Shown: positions 1-31,931 of the stretch, piece by piece | Layout: each line of letters opens with the position of its first letter | Numbering within the stretch: the first letter of the stretch is position 1 | Assembly (NCBI GenBank): GCA_949825045.1 | Contig: OX463808.1 | Location: 28,643,674-28,707,673 of the forward strand | DNA from: Argyresthia goedartella | Lineage: Eukaryota; Arthropoda; Insecta; Lepidoptera; Argyresthiidae | Length of the DNA stretch: 64,000 nucleotides | Reading direction: 5' to 3' | Made by a program: the position numbers and the translations under genes | Notes under the pieces: model-generated | Database searches by the model: none | Told to the model about the DNA's origin: nothing | The model's input: the letters and a program-made list of their open reading frames with translations, nothing else

Positions 1-1107
1 GATGTTACAATTTGGGTTCGCTTTTATTTTCTGTTATTACAAATGTTCCTGTTTATTTCCTTGCTAATATTTGTGATTTTTGCTCTGGTTTAGTTTAGAT
101 GTTTAGTTTTATACAGTTCTTGTCTATTTTTCAATAGAGTTTTAGTTTCTTCAGATAGCTTTTGATGGCCTTTATTGTAATTTCTTGCCTCTGACATTGT
201 TGGGGTCAGTCTTTGCAGGAATTTGTTATAATTATCTTGGCATGAGTAGTTGTTGAAAGTGCTGGATGTGAAGATTTGTTTGGCAGTGAACATTCGTTCA
301 GAAGATTCACTTTGGACCAATTTTGCTGTACTTCATTCTATTCTTTTTGGGAGCTGACAGTTTAATTGTTGCTCTCACTATTCGGTGGTTTGTATTGAAA
401 TAAAATTATTTTATGACTGTGAATGTGAATCGGTAAATGATTCCATGTTGTTTGATATCTCCAGACTGTGCTATTTCGTTTTTGTAAGCACAGTCTGGAG
501 ATATCCATGTCCATTTTTTCTTTGGATTATTTTTGAACATGCTATTAAAGATACTGATGTTGTGTTGAAGAGCGAATTGACTATAATATAATATATATTA
601 TATATATTATTATAGTTATATATAATATTATAGTCTCTTTCCTTTTTTACTTCGTTTCCCTACGCCCAACATCCCTATTTCATGCTCTTCTCCTTGTTGT
701 TGCTGACCAATTTGGATGTTGAAGTCCCCTATTACCATCAGATGGTTGTGTTCATTTTGTTGAATGAGCGTGCTGAGGTCCTATTAGAATTTGTCTGACT
801 TAGATGTATGCTGTTTCTGTGGGGTATGTATACCTGAATTATACACCAAGTCTTGTCATATTCGGGTAAATTAATTTTGAATACTGTAATTCAGATAATC
901 CTTTTATTTCTTGAATATATTTTTTTAGGTATCTTTTAACCATAAATCCGACCCCATCAAGTCCCGGTGTCTTCTTTGTAGTAAAGAATATAGTCTCCCC
1001 TGTCTTCGATATTGTCACCAAGTCTTCTCACTTCACTGAAGCCAAGGATGTCCCATTTAAGGTTGGATAGACCATTTTCCAATTCTATTAGCTTTTCTTC
1101 AGATCTC
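1..1107 (-). pseudogene. RTE-type non-LTR retrotransposon endonuclease relic
   Basis: Read on the minus strand from about 1101 downwards, the translation shows pieces of an APE-type endonuclease in the usual order: EEKLIELENGLSNLKWDILGF followed by SEVRRLG (about 1101-1020), then GVGFMVKRYLKKYIQEIKG (about 960-895), then IGDFNIQIG (about 740-710), the GDFN being the catalytic-core motif. Farther on, at 320-90, an open stretch with KLSEETKTLLKNRQEL resembles the linker between endonuclease and reverse transcriptase in RTE elements. Frame changes and stops lie between the pieces, so it is dead. The reverse transcriptase would lie beyond base 1. The RTE clade is inferred from motif style; the endonuclease assignment is firmer. 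Confidence 0.7.
454..505. repeat. perfect 19-bp inverted repeat, 14-nt loop
   Basis: The arm 454-472 (gatatctccagactgtgct) is repeated as its exact reverse complement at 487-505. It interrupts the RTE endonuclease relic and has no transposon-like ends. Confidence 0.95.
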
Positions 1108-1156
1108 AAAGATACCTAGCGTGTTAAGGTCTACACTTAACACGCTAGGTATCTTT
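1108..1156. repeat. perfect 21-bp inverted repeat, 7-nt loop
   Basis: Arm 1108-1128 and its exact reverse complement at 1136-1156, separated by seven bases, sit right at the 5' edge of the recognisable RTE endonuclease reading frame. Confidence 0.95.
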
Positions 1157-1159
1157 AAT

Positions 1160-2600
1160 TCAAATATCTACATATTTAAATTTTTGTTTAGTCTCTTTGT
1201 TGTATGTTTTGTTTTTCTTTTTGTGTTTGTTTGTGTTCCCATTCATTTTCTGGATTCTGATTTAGAAGTTACTTTTGGGTTTTGGTTTGGATAGTTCTTT
1301 TGTTGTCGTTGGGGGGTGTTATTCTACAACCCCCAAGGTGACCAACCGGTGTAGGAGGTCAACCTGATGTGCTTGTGATTGTGATTCAATTAAACTCGCA
1401 GAAATGTAAGTTGTTTGCGTGCTCTGGTATTTTTCCACAACACAATAATAGCGGAGAATGAATGGTTGGTCCCAGGGATGAAGGTCCTCGATAAAACTGA
1501 TTGCCGTACGTTCTGCGAAGTAAGATCTTTCTGCAAGGAGCTTTCTGCATATGTGGCCCGTACAATTCTGCGGAAATGTTTGTCCCAATCAAGGTAAAAA
1601 TAATCTTTGCGGACGGCTCCGGTTTAGTTGGCCAGGCAGGAGGCCGATTCTTACGAAACTGAAGAATCTTGAAGTCGATTTTGAAAGTAAACTTGTCTCC
1701 CTACCAGTAGTCTCAGACAGCTCTTTCTATCAGGTTCGGTGGTCTCGGTGTTCGTTGCCTACAGGTTACTACAGGATACGAACTCCCTGCTTTCTTGGCC
1801 TCTTCGAATGGGGTTCATACTTGTCACTCGCATTTGGAACATTTATGGTGACAATTTAAACATCCCTTTTGTGGCCGAGGCTTTGCGGCTTTGGCGGCTC
1901 CATTGCCCGGGGAGAGATGTGCCTTAGCAGCATGCGGTGCTGCTGCTGAATCAGCGGCGCTGATGGAAAGTTGCCTGTTTGTTTCTTTGACCGTCGAAGG
2001 GGCTTGGGGTTCGCAGAGTAGGGTCTTTATCAAGGATATTGGGCGTCGCTTGAGGGACCGAGGATTTAACAAACGCTCTGGGGCTTTCATAGCCCTGAGG
2101 ATCTCACTCGCTGTGCAGTGCGTAATGCTGCTAGTGTAATGTGTACGTACATGGGTAATGAGTTTTATGTAATTTCTATTATTTATTATTTTGTGACGAA
2201 GCTTTGCGTGGATTTTTGACATTTTGTATTTTACTGTGCATTTGAATTTCAATTATGGGTCATTGAAATTAGAGATATTAAATTTATAATTAAAACCTAT
2301 AAGTATTAAGTATTTTTTTGCTTCTCATGGATTAACATTAGGTCTTAAATATGTAATTTCAATTTCATGAATGAAATTGTGCAATTTTACCCATAGGGTG
2401 AAGTAATTTCGAAGAGGTTTGTATGAACAGGATCGCATTTAAACATATAAGAGAATATTAATAAAATAGAAATAAGACACACATATTAAATTAGGTAGAA
2501 TTGTCTTAGCCGATATAAAATAATTGCATTCCATTTCGTTCGATGAAATGGTGGGTTTCCCTAAATGATGATGTGATAGGGTTAGGGTTAGATATCACCT
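1160..2600. other. no recognised gene; possible retroelement relic
   Basis: The minus-strand translation at 2252-1319 is partly open and includes a cysteine-rich patch (QKGCLNCHHKCSKCE, near 1870-1830), faintly like a decayed Gag zinc knuckle, followed by other open pieces in shifted frames. I cannot assign it. The section from 2260 to 2600 is AT-rich and holds nothing I recognise. Confidence 0.3.
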
Positions 2601-3003
2601 CGTGACACCCAATTGCCGAACTCCCAACATAACATAGTTGATGCGCGTGGTTCTATCTGCTTCAACACCAAGAGTGAGAACGGCAGCAAGAAGGGTCCTC
2701 TGCCAGCCAGACCTGAACTCCAAGCTCGATCTCCGACGGTATGTGGAAAAGGGTTAATGCGGGCCACCACCCGCGTCTACGTGGTAAAATTGTCGTCGTG
2801 CCGGCGGACCGCTCTCCAAAGGGCCGTGATGTTGGTTGATTTTGACAATTTTAAACTCTGAAGATTTTCTGATCATTACACTGATTTACTGTTCTAGGGC
2901 ACGGTAAATTTATCGAACATAGGAATTACGCGCTACGCGCAAACTGAGAGTTACATTTTGACAGGGCGCCTGCGGTGATGGCCATTGAACAAGACTTGAT
3001 AGA
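2600..3003. other. unassigned non-coding DNA
   Basis: Moderately GC-rich stretch without a believable reading frame or a recognised repeat. The overlapping open frames on both strands are short and share no family motif. Confidence 0.4.
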
Positions 3004-3061
3004 ATGAATGACTGGTTGAGACATGAACAAACATGAATGACTGGTTGAGACATGAACAAAC
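3004..3061. repeat. 29-bp tandem duplication
   Basis: Two identical 29-base units, 3004-3032 and 3033-3061, beginning atgaatgactggttgagaca. The duplication is exact and therefore probably young. Confidence 0.95.
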
Positions 3062-3109
3062 CTTTCTGAGACATACATCACAACGAATGACAATACATCG
3101 CTAGTTCTA

Positions 3110-3990
3110 TGATGATGATGAGGTGGGCCGCCCGCTGAACCACAGGCGGGTGATCGGTCTACTATTGTGACTATTTCATCCAAATCCCAGTGTTTGGGCA
3201 CTGGTTACTGTTGGTTCAACAGATGTCCCTCCCTAAATCTTCTTGTTCGCTTAATGAATTCTAGAATGTCGCTAAACTTTAAGTTTGACAACTGATCTAC
3301 TTAAATGCTATGAAGCCCTTTTGTTCGCCATCTTATTTTTGAATACATTACGCATTATCCCGAGAAGTGCTGGCTACTTTCCTCCAAGCCACAGTTAGGG
3401 CATGATGGGTCCTGTACGAGCCTTAACAATGATAGGTGTCTATTTAGTTTGCAGTGACCTGTCAACACCTACCAGATTGGCTAAGTTTTACCTACTGAGA
3501 TTAAGTAAATACTTAGCCTTTTTGGGGCCTTTCCTTAGGATAAACATCTTAAGACTGCCTATAGTATCTGGTGTTCCACTCTAGGTTTGCATCTTGCGTA
3601 GCTATCATGTAGAAGATGTTATTAGTGACAGTCGCTGATATCTTGGTTCTGGTCCAATAAAACGCTCATCAGCGCCGTTTTTTGCCAGCTCATCTGCTTT
3701 TTCGTTATCGTGAATCCCTTCATGACCGGGGACCTATGCGATAATTATTTCTGAAGTTTTTCCTATTTTTTTTTGCCTCATACTCTTTGACTAGTGCAGA
3801 TTTATTTATTGATTGCCTTAGGGCCTTTAAAGCTGCCTGACAGTCAGAATAAATGACTACTGTCTTGTTTTTTATTTCTGGTGTTTCCCTTAGTGCTTCA
3901 GCGCATTCCATTATGGCGTAGATTTCCACTTGGAACACGCTGGCGAAAAGCTCCAAAGCAATTGATTTATCTTGTTTGTTGTTGTCCATG
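3110..3990 (-). pseudogene. R1/I-type non-LTR element: RNase H and 3' end relic
   Basis: On the minus strand the translation from 3990 down reads VEIYAIMECAEALRE, then IYSDCQAALKAL, then VPGHEGIHDNEKADELAKNG, which are the successive blocks of an RNase H domain as found after the reverse transcriptase in I/R1-group elements. Farther on come LTGHCKLNRHLSLL and CPNCGLEESSQH (about 3480-3380), the usual C-terminal Cys-His tail. The 3' UTR ends near a short run of GAT units at 3108-3122. A stop falls just before VPGHEG and the frame is broken elsewhere. The same 3' end recurs at about 35120-35345. Confidence 0.75.
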
Positions 3991-5393
3991 ATGCATAAGC
4001 CAGCGCCTTCTTGTTTTGTGCTTTAACTTATTGAGCCATCCGTGCAGCAAGTTACAGCCGGTTGGTCTGTTTCTATTTCCAAGTTTTCTCTTGTTCCTAC
4101 ATGGATTCGGTATTTCTTGTCGAAAATCGCCCGTTCTTATAGTATTGATCGTACAAATTAATATCATGTTAATTTGGATTACCACATTTATAAATATCAG
4201 TCCGAAGATAATTGAAATAATAATTAGTAGACAATTATGAGGTATTTACGCAACTTTTTAAATAATAATAATAAATTTCTTATCGATAGTAAACCAGAAA
4301 AAAAAAAAAAAAGTTTACGCAACTTCATTACTAGCTCTATTTATTAACATATTTACATAACATTACTTATTAAAAATTATTTTATATTTATATCAATTAT
4401 ACAAGAATCTCATATTTTTTTATTAAAATATTTAAGAAAATAGGCAAAAAAATACCATTCCACATCTCCAAAACTACTCACCATAAAAAAACGCAATGGA
4501 GGCCTTTCTTTTAATATTACAGGAAAAAATATGGGAAATGTATGGTTAAAATAAAGAGTTCATAAATTTAATATAAAATAAAATTAACGGGTTCAATTGA
4601 GTGGCAAATCAGAAAAAAAAATAAGATTTTCAAACTGTATAGTGTGATATGTCCGAGCAAAGGGACTAGGACTACGAGGAGCTAGGGGGAGGGAGAGGGG
4701 CACAATTGGGGGGCAAATCAGCAATAAGAAAATAGCTTTTCCATAGAAAAGGCTTGTTGCGAGGATCACAAATATTTATTTTTTGTAAACCTGATGCTTA
4801 GTTAAAAAATATTTAAGAAAATAGGCAAACCCCCCCCCCCCCCCAATTTTTCTTTATAAACATTATGTACATTCTAGTATTAATATTGATGGAAATTTTA
4901 GAACTAAATCTTATATTCCAGCATAAAAATAATAATACAAAAAATAGCGCGACTAGAAATACTGGCAGCAACTTAAAAACCTTGTTAATTTTTTTGTTCT
5001 TCTTACATGCTCAACTTAACGCTAATAAAGCTTAGCTGACCCCCTTTATCCTTCACCTACCCTAACCCACCACTTCGCCCAGACAGACTTTATTTTGGCT
5101 AAACCATTCAGTAATTTAGTCGCGCTAATCAGTAATTTTGTCACGAAATGCTGTATTTTTTTCGCTCATTTCAGGAATTTCATGGTCATTCGCTCATTTT
5201 TTTTTATTCGGTCGCATTATTCCCCCTAAACTTATTATACGATTTCTCTTTATTTGACATTGTGAGCATTCTCCTTTTAAGATAACTTAAAACTAAATAG
5301 GTTTTTGATGATATTTTACATAAGCAAAACGTTATATTAATGTTTTGTATGAAGTTATATGTAAATATAATCTAATTGAATTATTGTTTTTAG
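3991..5393. other. AT-rich flank before the first visible PEX1 exon
   Basis: Mostly AT-rich DNA with an A run, a C15 tract near 4830-4845 and no coding potential. Bases about 4975-5075, read in reverse, match the repeat core at 8755-8870, a fragment also found inside the MITEs at 42.5 and 54 kb. The end of the stretch is the intron that supplies the tttttag acceptor at 5387-5393. I looked for an upstream PEX1 exon here and did not find one. Confidence 0.5.
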
Positions 5394-25429
<20,036 letters not shown>

Positions 25430-25665
25430 AGCATAGATTAAAATGCAATTAATAGTAATCTGAAATCTTGAAACTGTGCTATCTGATTATTACATTTATG
25501 CAAGGGATAAAAGAATATTAAGTAAATACGATTTTGTATATTTTGCAATGACTTTGGGTGTAAGTTTAAATGGACAAATAACGTATAATAAGTAAATAGG
25601 CATATTGTTGGTATACCATGGTTGCTGTTGTTTTAATAGTTGTTGAAATAAATCGCTGGTTTAGC
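25430..25665 (+). terminator. PEX1 3' UTR and probable polyadenylation signal
   Basis: AATAAA at 25647-25652 is followed by a T/G-containing stretch. It is the only well-placed signal close to the stop, giving a 3' UTR of about 240 bases. The cleavage site cannot be read from sequence alone. Confidence 0.6.
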
Positions 25666-27432
25666 TAAATCAAGCATTTTATTTAAACCTCGTTAACTTG
25701 TATTGGGTCGACTCGGTTTTTAAACTATTTCAGTATCCAGTATTTTTCGAACTACAATTGGCCATGCATTTTTCTGATAAATATTTTTTGAAATTTTATT
25801 ATAAAATATAGACCATTATAAGAAACTCATTCAAATGTTTTTGGGTTTTATTCATTGCGTCTATTTAAAAACTAAGCTAAAATTTTGCACGCCAAAAGTA
25901 AACCTGACGTCACAAATAGACGTAATGGGATAAATTTCTTTGCCTACCACAAAAATAAATTGTGCAGGCCACCCTGTACTAACTTTCTCGCATTCTCGGT
26001 GTTGTTATTTAAATAATAGTTTGTGGAATAATTCGTGTGCAGGCGTTTAGGAGACGTTTTAAGAAGTTCTAAGTTAAAGTATACAGGATCTAACAGAAAG
26101 GGAGTTACAAGCCGAAATGTGGTTCTTAGGGATATCATTCTCAACAACTTTTACTATGGAACCGACGTCGACCGGGATCAGAGCAACTTTATTTTTCTTA
26201 TCTCAGTACATTTCGGCTCACTATACCTCACCTTATATGGTGGAGTTGAAAATAAAGTTGCTCTTATCAAGCCGGCCCCATACAAAAAATTGTTCACAAT
26301 AATGTCCCTAACAACCACTCCACCATACAAAACAACTCCTTTCTACTTTAACCATGCCCCGCACTATGAGCTTATTCCGCCCGCCGCCTAATGTACGGGA
26401 TTTATGGCAAAGTGTGTATATTGTATGGGAGCTACCATTTTTTGAGTTTTGCTGTGATAACCGAGAATGCCATGTTAGAGATCATATTAAGAGTATACTA
26501 GACGAGAAGTTAGAAAAAAATCGTAAGTTCAGTTTTGACGAGAAGTTAGAAAAAAATCGTAAGTTCAGTTTTTGAATAAACTCAATAAATCTGTTTGATT
26601 TGTATGACAGGTACCTTAAAGAATTAAGTTATCCAAAAACAAAAAAAAAGTCCGATATTTACAAAATAACCCCCAATACAACATATCATCCAATTCGGTT
26701 CAGTGGTTTAGCTCTAGAGCTGACAACGGAAAACAGCCGATGCATACATACATACATACACACGCGCACACATACATACATAGATTTGTTTTTTTTTTTT
26801 CACTTTTTCGGACTAAGTTAACGATAGAGAACCTATAACCTATCCTAACCTATCCCCATCAAAATCTCAACCTCGATTTTTTTTACGATTACAATAACTA
26901 CTTTCTTAATTTTCACTTCGTTCAACTCGAAAGTAAAAAGTGGCAGTCGAATCAACCAAAGAGTGCCAAGTATATAAGTGAACTCATCTGTCAAACAAAC
27001 ATGACGTCATTCCTAACCTGTGGATCTACCGCCCAAGCCCCGTCGGCTTGATCCCGATACCGACGCTTGAATTGTCATTATCATTATGATAATGACAAAG
27101 TTCATTCTTGCGCTTTTAAACACGAAGCTTATTAAATGAAGCCGTCGCCGATTAAAATAAAATTATTGATTATTATTGTGATATAATTTAAAAAATCTAA
27201 TTGTTTTTCATACTGGGAAGCAAATAGTGTTTCGCCCCATCGTGTTCAAACAGCAGCGATAACCCGGATTTGTTATTCGTACCAATTCTGGAACGTCTGC
27301 GAGAAGATAAGTCGTCAAGTGAACGAAGAATATTTCTAGAATTATTCGCAGTTTTGTTTGGGCTTCTTGGATCAAATCGTAATGATTACTTTTGGGTTGA
27401 TAAATTCGCAGGATGATATGGTATTATTTATG
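25666..27432. other. intergenic DNA, no gene seen
   Basis: AT-rich with small repeats: an inverted pair of about 18 bases (agagcaactttatttttc near 26180 and its reverse near 26250), an exact 36-base tandem duplication and an ACAT-rich microsatellite at 26747-26782. The short open frame at 26035-26391 has no family features. Confidence 0.6.
26501..26572. repeat. exact 36-bp tandem duplication
   Basis: Units 26501-26536 and 26537-26572 are identical and begin gacgagaagttagaaaaaaa. Confidence 0.95.
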
Positions 27433-27437
27433 TATGG

Positions 27438-28012
27438 TGATTAATTCCACGCCTCAACCGAAACGGGCGTGGAATCTTGGTAGGGTAGGTTTTCACCAGG
27501 AGTATCACAAGTGGTACTGACCTTTGACGCCGTCGACCGGAATTCGAAAGCTCAATTCGAGGCAGGAACACGGGATGAGGAGCACAAGGGGTGGGGGGAG
27601 AGGAGTCGAATCTTACTCTCGTCGTAGCCCGATGCTGTCGCCGTCGTGTTGCTTGCCGACACGAGGAGTCGCTGTCCGAATGCGACGAATTGGGGACCGA
27701 ACCACTAACCTTTCACAACACGAAGCACTCACTCCGATGACTTGAATCTACTTATTTCCCGACGATTGTTCCGTGCTTATTATAATTAACATTCCGACCA
27801 GGCCCGACACCTGTGTTAGACAATTATTACAATTAAAATACAGCCAAGCCCCGACTGCCATGTGCCGTCATTTTTTCCAAGTCCAAGAAAAGTAACCTCT
27901 AACTTGTCATCTCGTTTCTATACAAGTGACAGCTGCTAGTTCCGTTTCCGATCACTCGCGGTCCGAGTCGCGCAACAAAAAGAGGTGCGTTCCGAAGCAT
28001 AAATATTAAACA
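27438..28012 (-). repeat. 3' LTR of copy B (575 bp)
   Basis: Begins tgattaattccacgcctcaa on the + strand and ends aagcataaatattaaaca, giving TG...CA on either strand. It holds the short inverted pair ccacgcc/ggcgtgg near its left end. Confidence 0.92.
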
Positions 28013-28043
28013 GTCACCCGCCCGGACAGGCCCGAAACTGTCC

Positions 28044-28817
28044 CTAATCAATAGGAAGGCGAGAAAGTGTTGCGACCGCTCTCTTGAGGACCGAGTCCCC
28101 CACCTTGACTTCTGCTGATCGAGGCGTGCCATCCCGACCCGTGTACAATTTGACGATCCGTCCTCGTCTCCATCTCAATGATGGCAGGTTCGCATCCTTA
28201 ATCAGTACCAAATCACCGACTTGAGGGGGGCTCGTCCGGTCAGTCCACTTAAGGCGCTGCTGCAAGATGTGCAAGTACTCAAGGGACCACCGTTTCCAAA
28301 AATCTTGAGCCATCTGCTGCAACATCTGCCACCTAGTTAACCGACTTAACTTAACATCACCGAATGGGTATTCTGGCAGGGCGTTAAGGGGCTGACCTAT
28401 CAGGAAGTGACCCGGCGTCAACGCTTCCAAATCATTTGGATCCGAACTGAGCGGGCACAACGGACGCGAGTTCAGTGTCATCTCAATTTTACAGAACAGC
28501 GTCGCAAGCTCTTCAAAGCGTAGAGAGGTCTCACCGATGATCCTCGTCAGGTGCGACTTAGCCGATTTAACCGCAGCCTCAAAAATTCCTCCCCAATGAG
28601 GACATCCCGGCGGACTGAAAACCCATTCAATCCCTCGTCGGGAGCAAGCCGTACCGATGGCGTCCTGGTTACCGTTCAGGAATTGAGTGACCTCCTGCAG
28701 ATATCGCCTGGCTCCGACAAAATTTGTGCCGTTGTCCGAACGGATTAATGTCGGGAGGCCCCTTCGTGAGACGGAACCGATCCAGACATGCGATAAATGC
28801 CTCCGTAGTGAGGTCAC
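28044..28817 (-). pseudogene. copy B pol: end of integrase, after a frameshift
   Basis: Carries RSDNGTNF and the Glu-containing GIFEAAVKSAK of the integrase core, then LNSRPLCPL, GHFLIGQPL and the C-terminal RWRRGRIVKLYTGRDGTP, ending LSRLPID and a stop. Its frame differs from the preceding piece because of one extra base at about 28773 relative to copy A. Confidence 0.9.
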
Positions 28818-30411
28818 TGACCACCTCCAAGTGGACTGCCTTCGTGGCCAAGCACACGAAGACGCACAGGTATGTCTTCACTAATCTGGCGTTCCGTAGC
28901 TGTGAAGACTTGACCATGAATGGTCCCGCGAAATCCGTTCCGACACCCGCAAAGGGCCGGATTTCGTTAACCCTATCCGAGGGCAAATCGCCCATCTGGG
29001 GCTGCATCGTAGCCGCCTTGGCCCGATAACAAGGCAGGCACCGAAATACGACGCTACGCACTAAGCGTCTTCCCGATAGAATCCAGAACTCGCGCTGGAG
29101 AAACGCCATCAAGGCGTGGCATCCGATATGCCCATTCCGAATGTGTCGATCCTGTATCAACAGTTCGACCAACTTCCCTTTCCTAGGGAGTAACAACGGG
29201 TGGCGAGCCGCATAAGGCAGGTTGGCATTCCGCAGCCGACCTCCTACCCTCAGCAATCCTTGAGGGTCAATAAACGGGTTGAGCCGAGCCACAGCTCCCT
29301 TCAGTTGGACGCGTCCGCGTCTCAGAATGTCCAGTTCGGACTTAAAGTGCACCGTCTGCACGTTCCGTACCAATGCGAACAACGCATGGTACCGTTCCCG
29401 TGGTGTCAGGACCTGTGTCCGCACCCGTTGCGCCTCAGAATTGCGACAATTCCGCGCAAATCGGAAGATCCAGGCGGTCACATTGACCAGCTTGTCGAGC
29501 GAGCTGTACCGTTCCAGCAGGCTGAACTCCTCTTCCGGCTCTGGTTGCGTCGTACAGACACCGACTGTCAAGGCGCCGTTCGCCGAGGTAACGCGTGGAC
29601 TCATTGGCCAATCCGATTCGGCTTGAGTCAACCATTTTGGACCCCACCACAAGGGATGTCCAACTAACTCCGGAGCATGACACCCACGAGACACACAATC
29701 TGCTGGGTTCATTTCCCCTGGAACATGTCTCCAGATTAAGGGAACCTCCGAATTCAAAATCTGCGAAACCCGATTCGCCACACAAATCTCCAGCTTGTGA
29801 ACTGAAGCCTTCAGCCAGCATAACACGATCTGGCTGTCCGACCAAGCGTAGACCGTATCTTCTAACGCTATTGACCCACGAAGAACCGTCATCGTGTGGT
29901 TGAGCAGACGAGTCAGGAGAGCCGCTCCCGAAAGCTCTAATTTGGGAATGGTCAGGCGAGTGCGCAACGGCGCAACCTTGCTCTTGGCCATGACCAACCG
30001 CACATCAACCTCCCCCGAGGAGTCGACCGTACGCAGATACACCGCAGCTCCGTAGCCCTTCTCCGAGGCATCGCAAAACCCATGCAGGGTGGCGGTATAT
30101 CGTTTGGTGGGGACCAACCTCCGTGGCAGTGAAATCCGGTTGATGCCAGGGAGGGTCGAAAAGAACGATTCCCACTCTGAGCTCAATGACCCGCCGATCG
30201 AGTCGTCCCATTTCAGCTCAGCAGACCACAATTGCTGCATAAAACACTTGAGCTGAAATGTTACCGGGGTGATCCACCCGTTTGGATCAAATGTCCTAGC
30301 CACCGTTGAAAGGACGTTCCGTTTCGTCCAGACCTTCGGGGAGTCCAACTCGCCCCGATACGAAAACATGTCTGACACCGGCTGGTACTGGACGCCTAAT
30401 ACCGACAACAT
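28669..30411 (-). pseudogene. copy B pol: end of RT, RNase H and first part of integrase
   Basis: Opens with SVLGVQYQPVSDMFSYRG, the end of the RT region. RNase H follows with FCDASEKGYGAAVYL, KLELSGAALLTRL, YAWSDSQIVLCWL and WRHVPGEMNPADCVSRG. The integrase zinc region (DRHIRNGHIG, CLPCYRAK) and the first catalytic Asp (GTDFAGPF) come next. The frame is lost at about 28773 and a few codons later meets stops. Confidence 0.9.
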
Positions 30412-31034
30412 ATTTGATTTTCCAAATTTTCAAAAATGTGGGAATCCTGATGGTGGTCATCCGGAAGGCCAGACAGTAACTCTGGAGAGTTCGACATCCA
30501 TTTCCGGAGCTCGTAACCTCCACCCCGTAAGAGCTCAACTAGTTCGTCCCGACGAGCGAGCGCCTCCTCTACGGAATCTGCACCGGTACAGATATCGTCC
30601 ACGTAGAGATCCTGCTCCAGGATTGCTGCTCCTCTAGGGAAATTTAACCGTTCTCGATCCGCTAACTCCCGCAGAGTGCGAATCGCCAAATAAGGACTAG
30701 ACCGTAGCCCGTACGTGTTGGTGTTCAGCTCGTACACCCTGATGGGCTGATCTGGGCTCTCTCGCCACAGTATCAGCTGATACCGTCTATCGTCAGGGTG
30801 AATGACCGTCTGCCTAAACATCATCCGGATGTCAGCTACAATCACAACATTGTGTCGACGGAACCGTGTGATAACATCCGCGATGTCATGGTTCAACTTC
30901 GGCCCTGAATGCAAACACTTGTTCAGGTTCATGCCGTTAGATGTTGATGCCGATCCATCGAACACTACCCGTATTTTGCCCTCCGGGGTCCTCAAGACCG
31001 CGTGATGGGGCAGGAAGCTGTGGTCTTCACGCTT
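30396..31034 (-). pseudogene. copy B pol: reverse transcriptase core
   Basis: In the same frame as the protease but behind a TAG. It reads RTPEGKIRVVFDGSA, VADIRMMFRQ (with the catalytic Asp), NTYGLRSSPYLAIRTL and EQDLYVDDICTGAD; the YVDD codons lie at 30594-30605. The frame is lost near 30405-30411, just before SVLGVQYQ. This whole block is absent from copy A. Confidence 0.9.
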
Positions 31035-31886
31035 CTAGTCGATACCCGAAACCGACATGTGGCCGAGCGACTCGTATTCCCGCATGAAGTCGACGTACTT
31101 CTGCCGGAAAATCCCGTCACGCTTCATGCGTCGTTCCATCGACAGAAGCCGCGTCTCGCCTGCATGGTGTGAACTGCCCAACGGTGGGCGATCACTCCGG
31201 AATGGAAGACGTGTGAGAAATCGACCTGACCGAAGGCGACCAGTATTGTTCCGATAAAACTGTTCACACTCTTCTTCAACCGGGTCCAACCGGCGGACCG
31301 TAGGTGGTTCCTCCACCTCCCAAAACTTCTGTATCACCTCCGAGAGTACAGAATCGAATAAGGGACTACGAGTCGCTAGGCGTGGGGCAGCCGGCATGAC
31401 CGGACCCATTACCGCATGGCCCAGTCTGGTGTTGACCGAAACCAGACCAGTCGCCTGCAACACGTGGACACCTGGCACTAACAGGTATCCCAAGGCATCG
31501 ACACCCAATAAAATGTCTACTGGGCCCGGAATATCGAACTCCGGGTCAGCCAGTGACAACCCAGCGACCAACTGTCGCACCGAGGGCGACAACCGTACGT
31601 GAGGGTGTGAGCCCATCACATTAGGCATGACTAATGCCGTGACCGTCAGATTCACCGATGAATCCACCCGTGACGAGAGAGTAATCCGACATACTCCCTT
31701 AACGGAACCGACTTCCGTGTTCCCAATTCCCCGAATGGAATGTGGATACTCCCTTACCGAAATGCCCAACCGTCTTACAAGGTTGCACGAGACTAAGCAC
31801 CCCTGGGCCCCCGAGTCCAATAGTGCTCGTGCCACACAAGATTTGCCGTCCGAACTCCACGCTATCACAGAGGCGGTGGGGAGCAT
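31035..31886 (-). pseudogene. copy B pol: aspartic protease and N-terminal RT region, ended by a nonsense codon
   Basis: DSGAQ at residues 24-28 is the protease site, and LGVDALGYLLVPG follows at the end of the fold. The frame goes on through FYRNNTGRLRSGRFLTRLPF to SVSGID and then a TAG at 31035-31037; translation beyond it continues in frame into RT, so one substitution accounts for the break. The first Met of this frame is 15 codons after the gag stop, in the gag frame. Confidence 0.9.
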
Positions 31887-31931
31887 GACCGTCTGTGGAG
31901 TGGCGGCACCCTGTAAGTGGGCGGCGTGTCC

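Noticed and set aside
1824..2252. Minus-strand frame with a QKGCLNCHHKCSKCE cluster as a zinc-finger gene
   Set aside because: The cysteine spacing fits no standard finger and the frame lacks other features. Kept only as a possible retroelement relic.
26035..26391. 118-codon open frame downstream of PEX1
   Set aside because: It crosses an inverted repeat (near 26180 and 26250), which is better explained as a small MITE-like relic.
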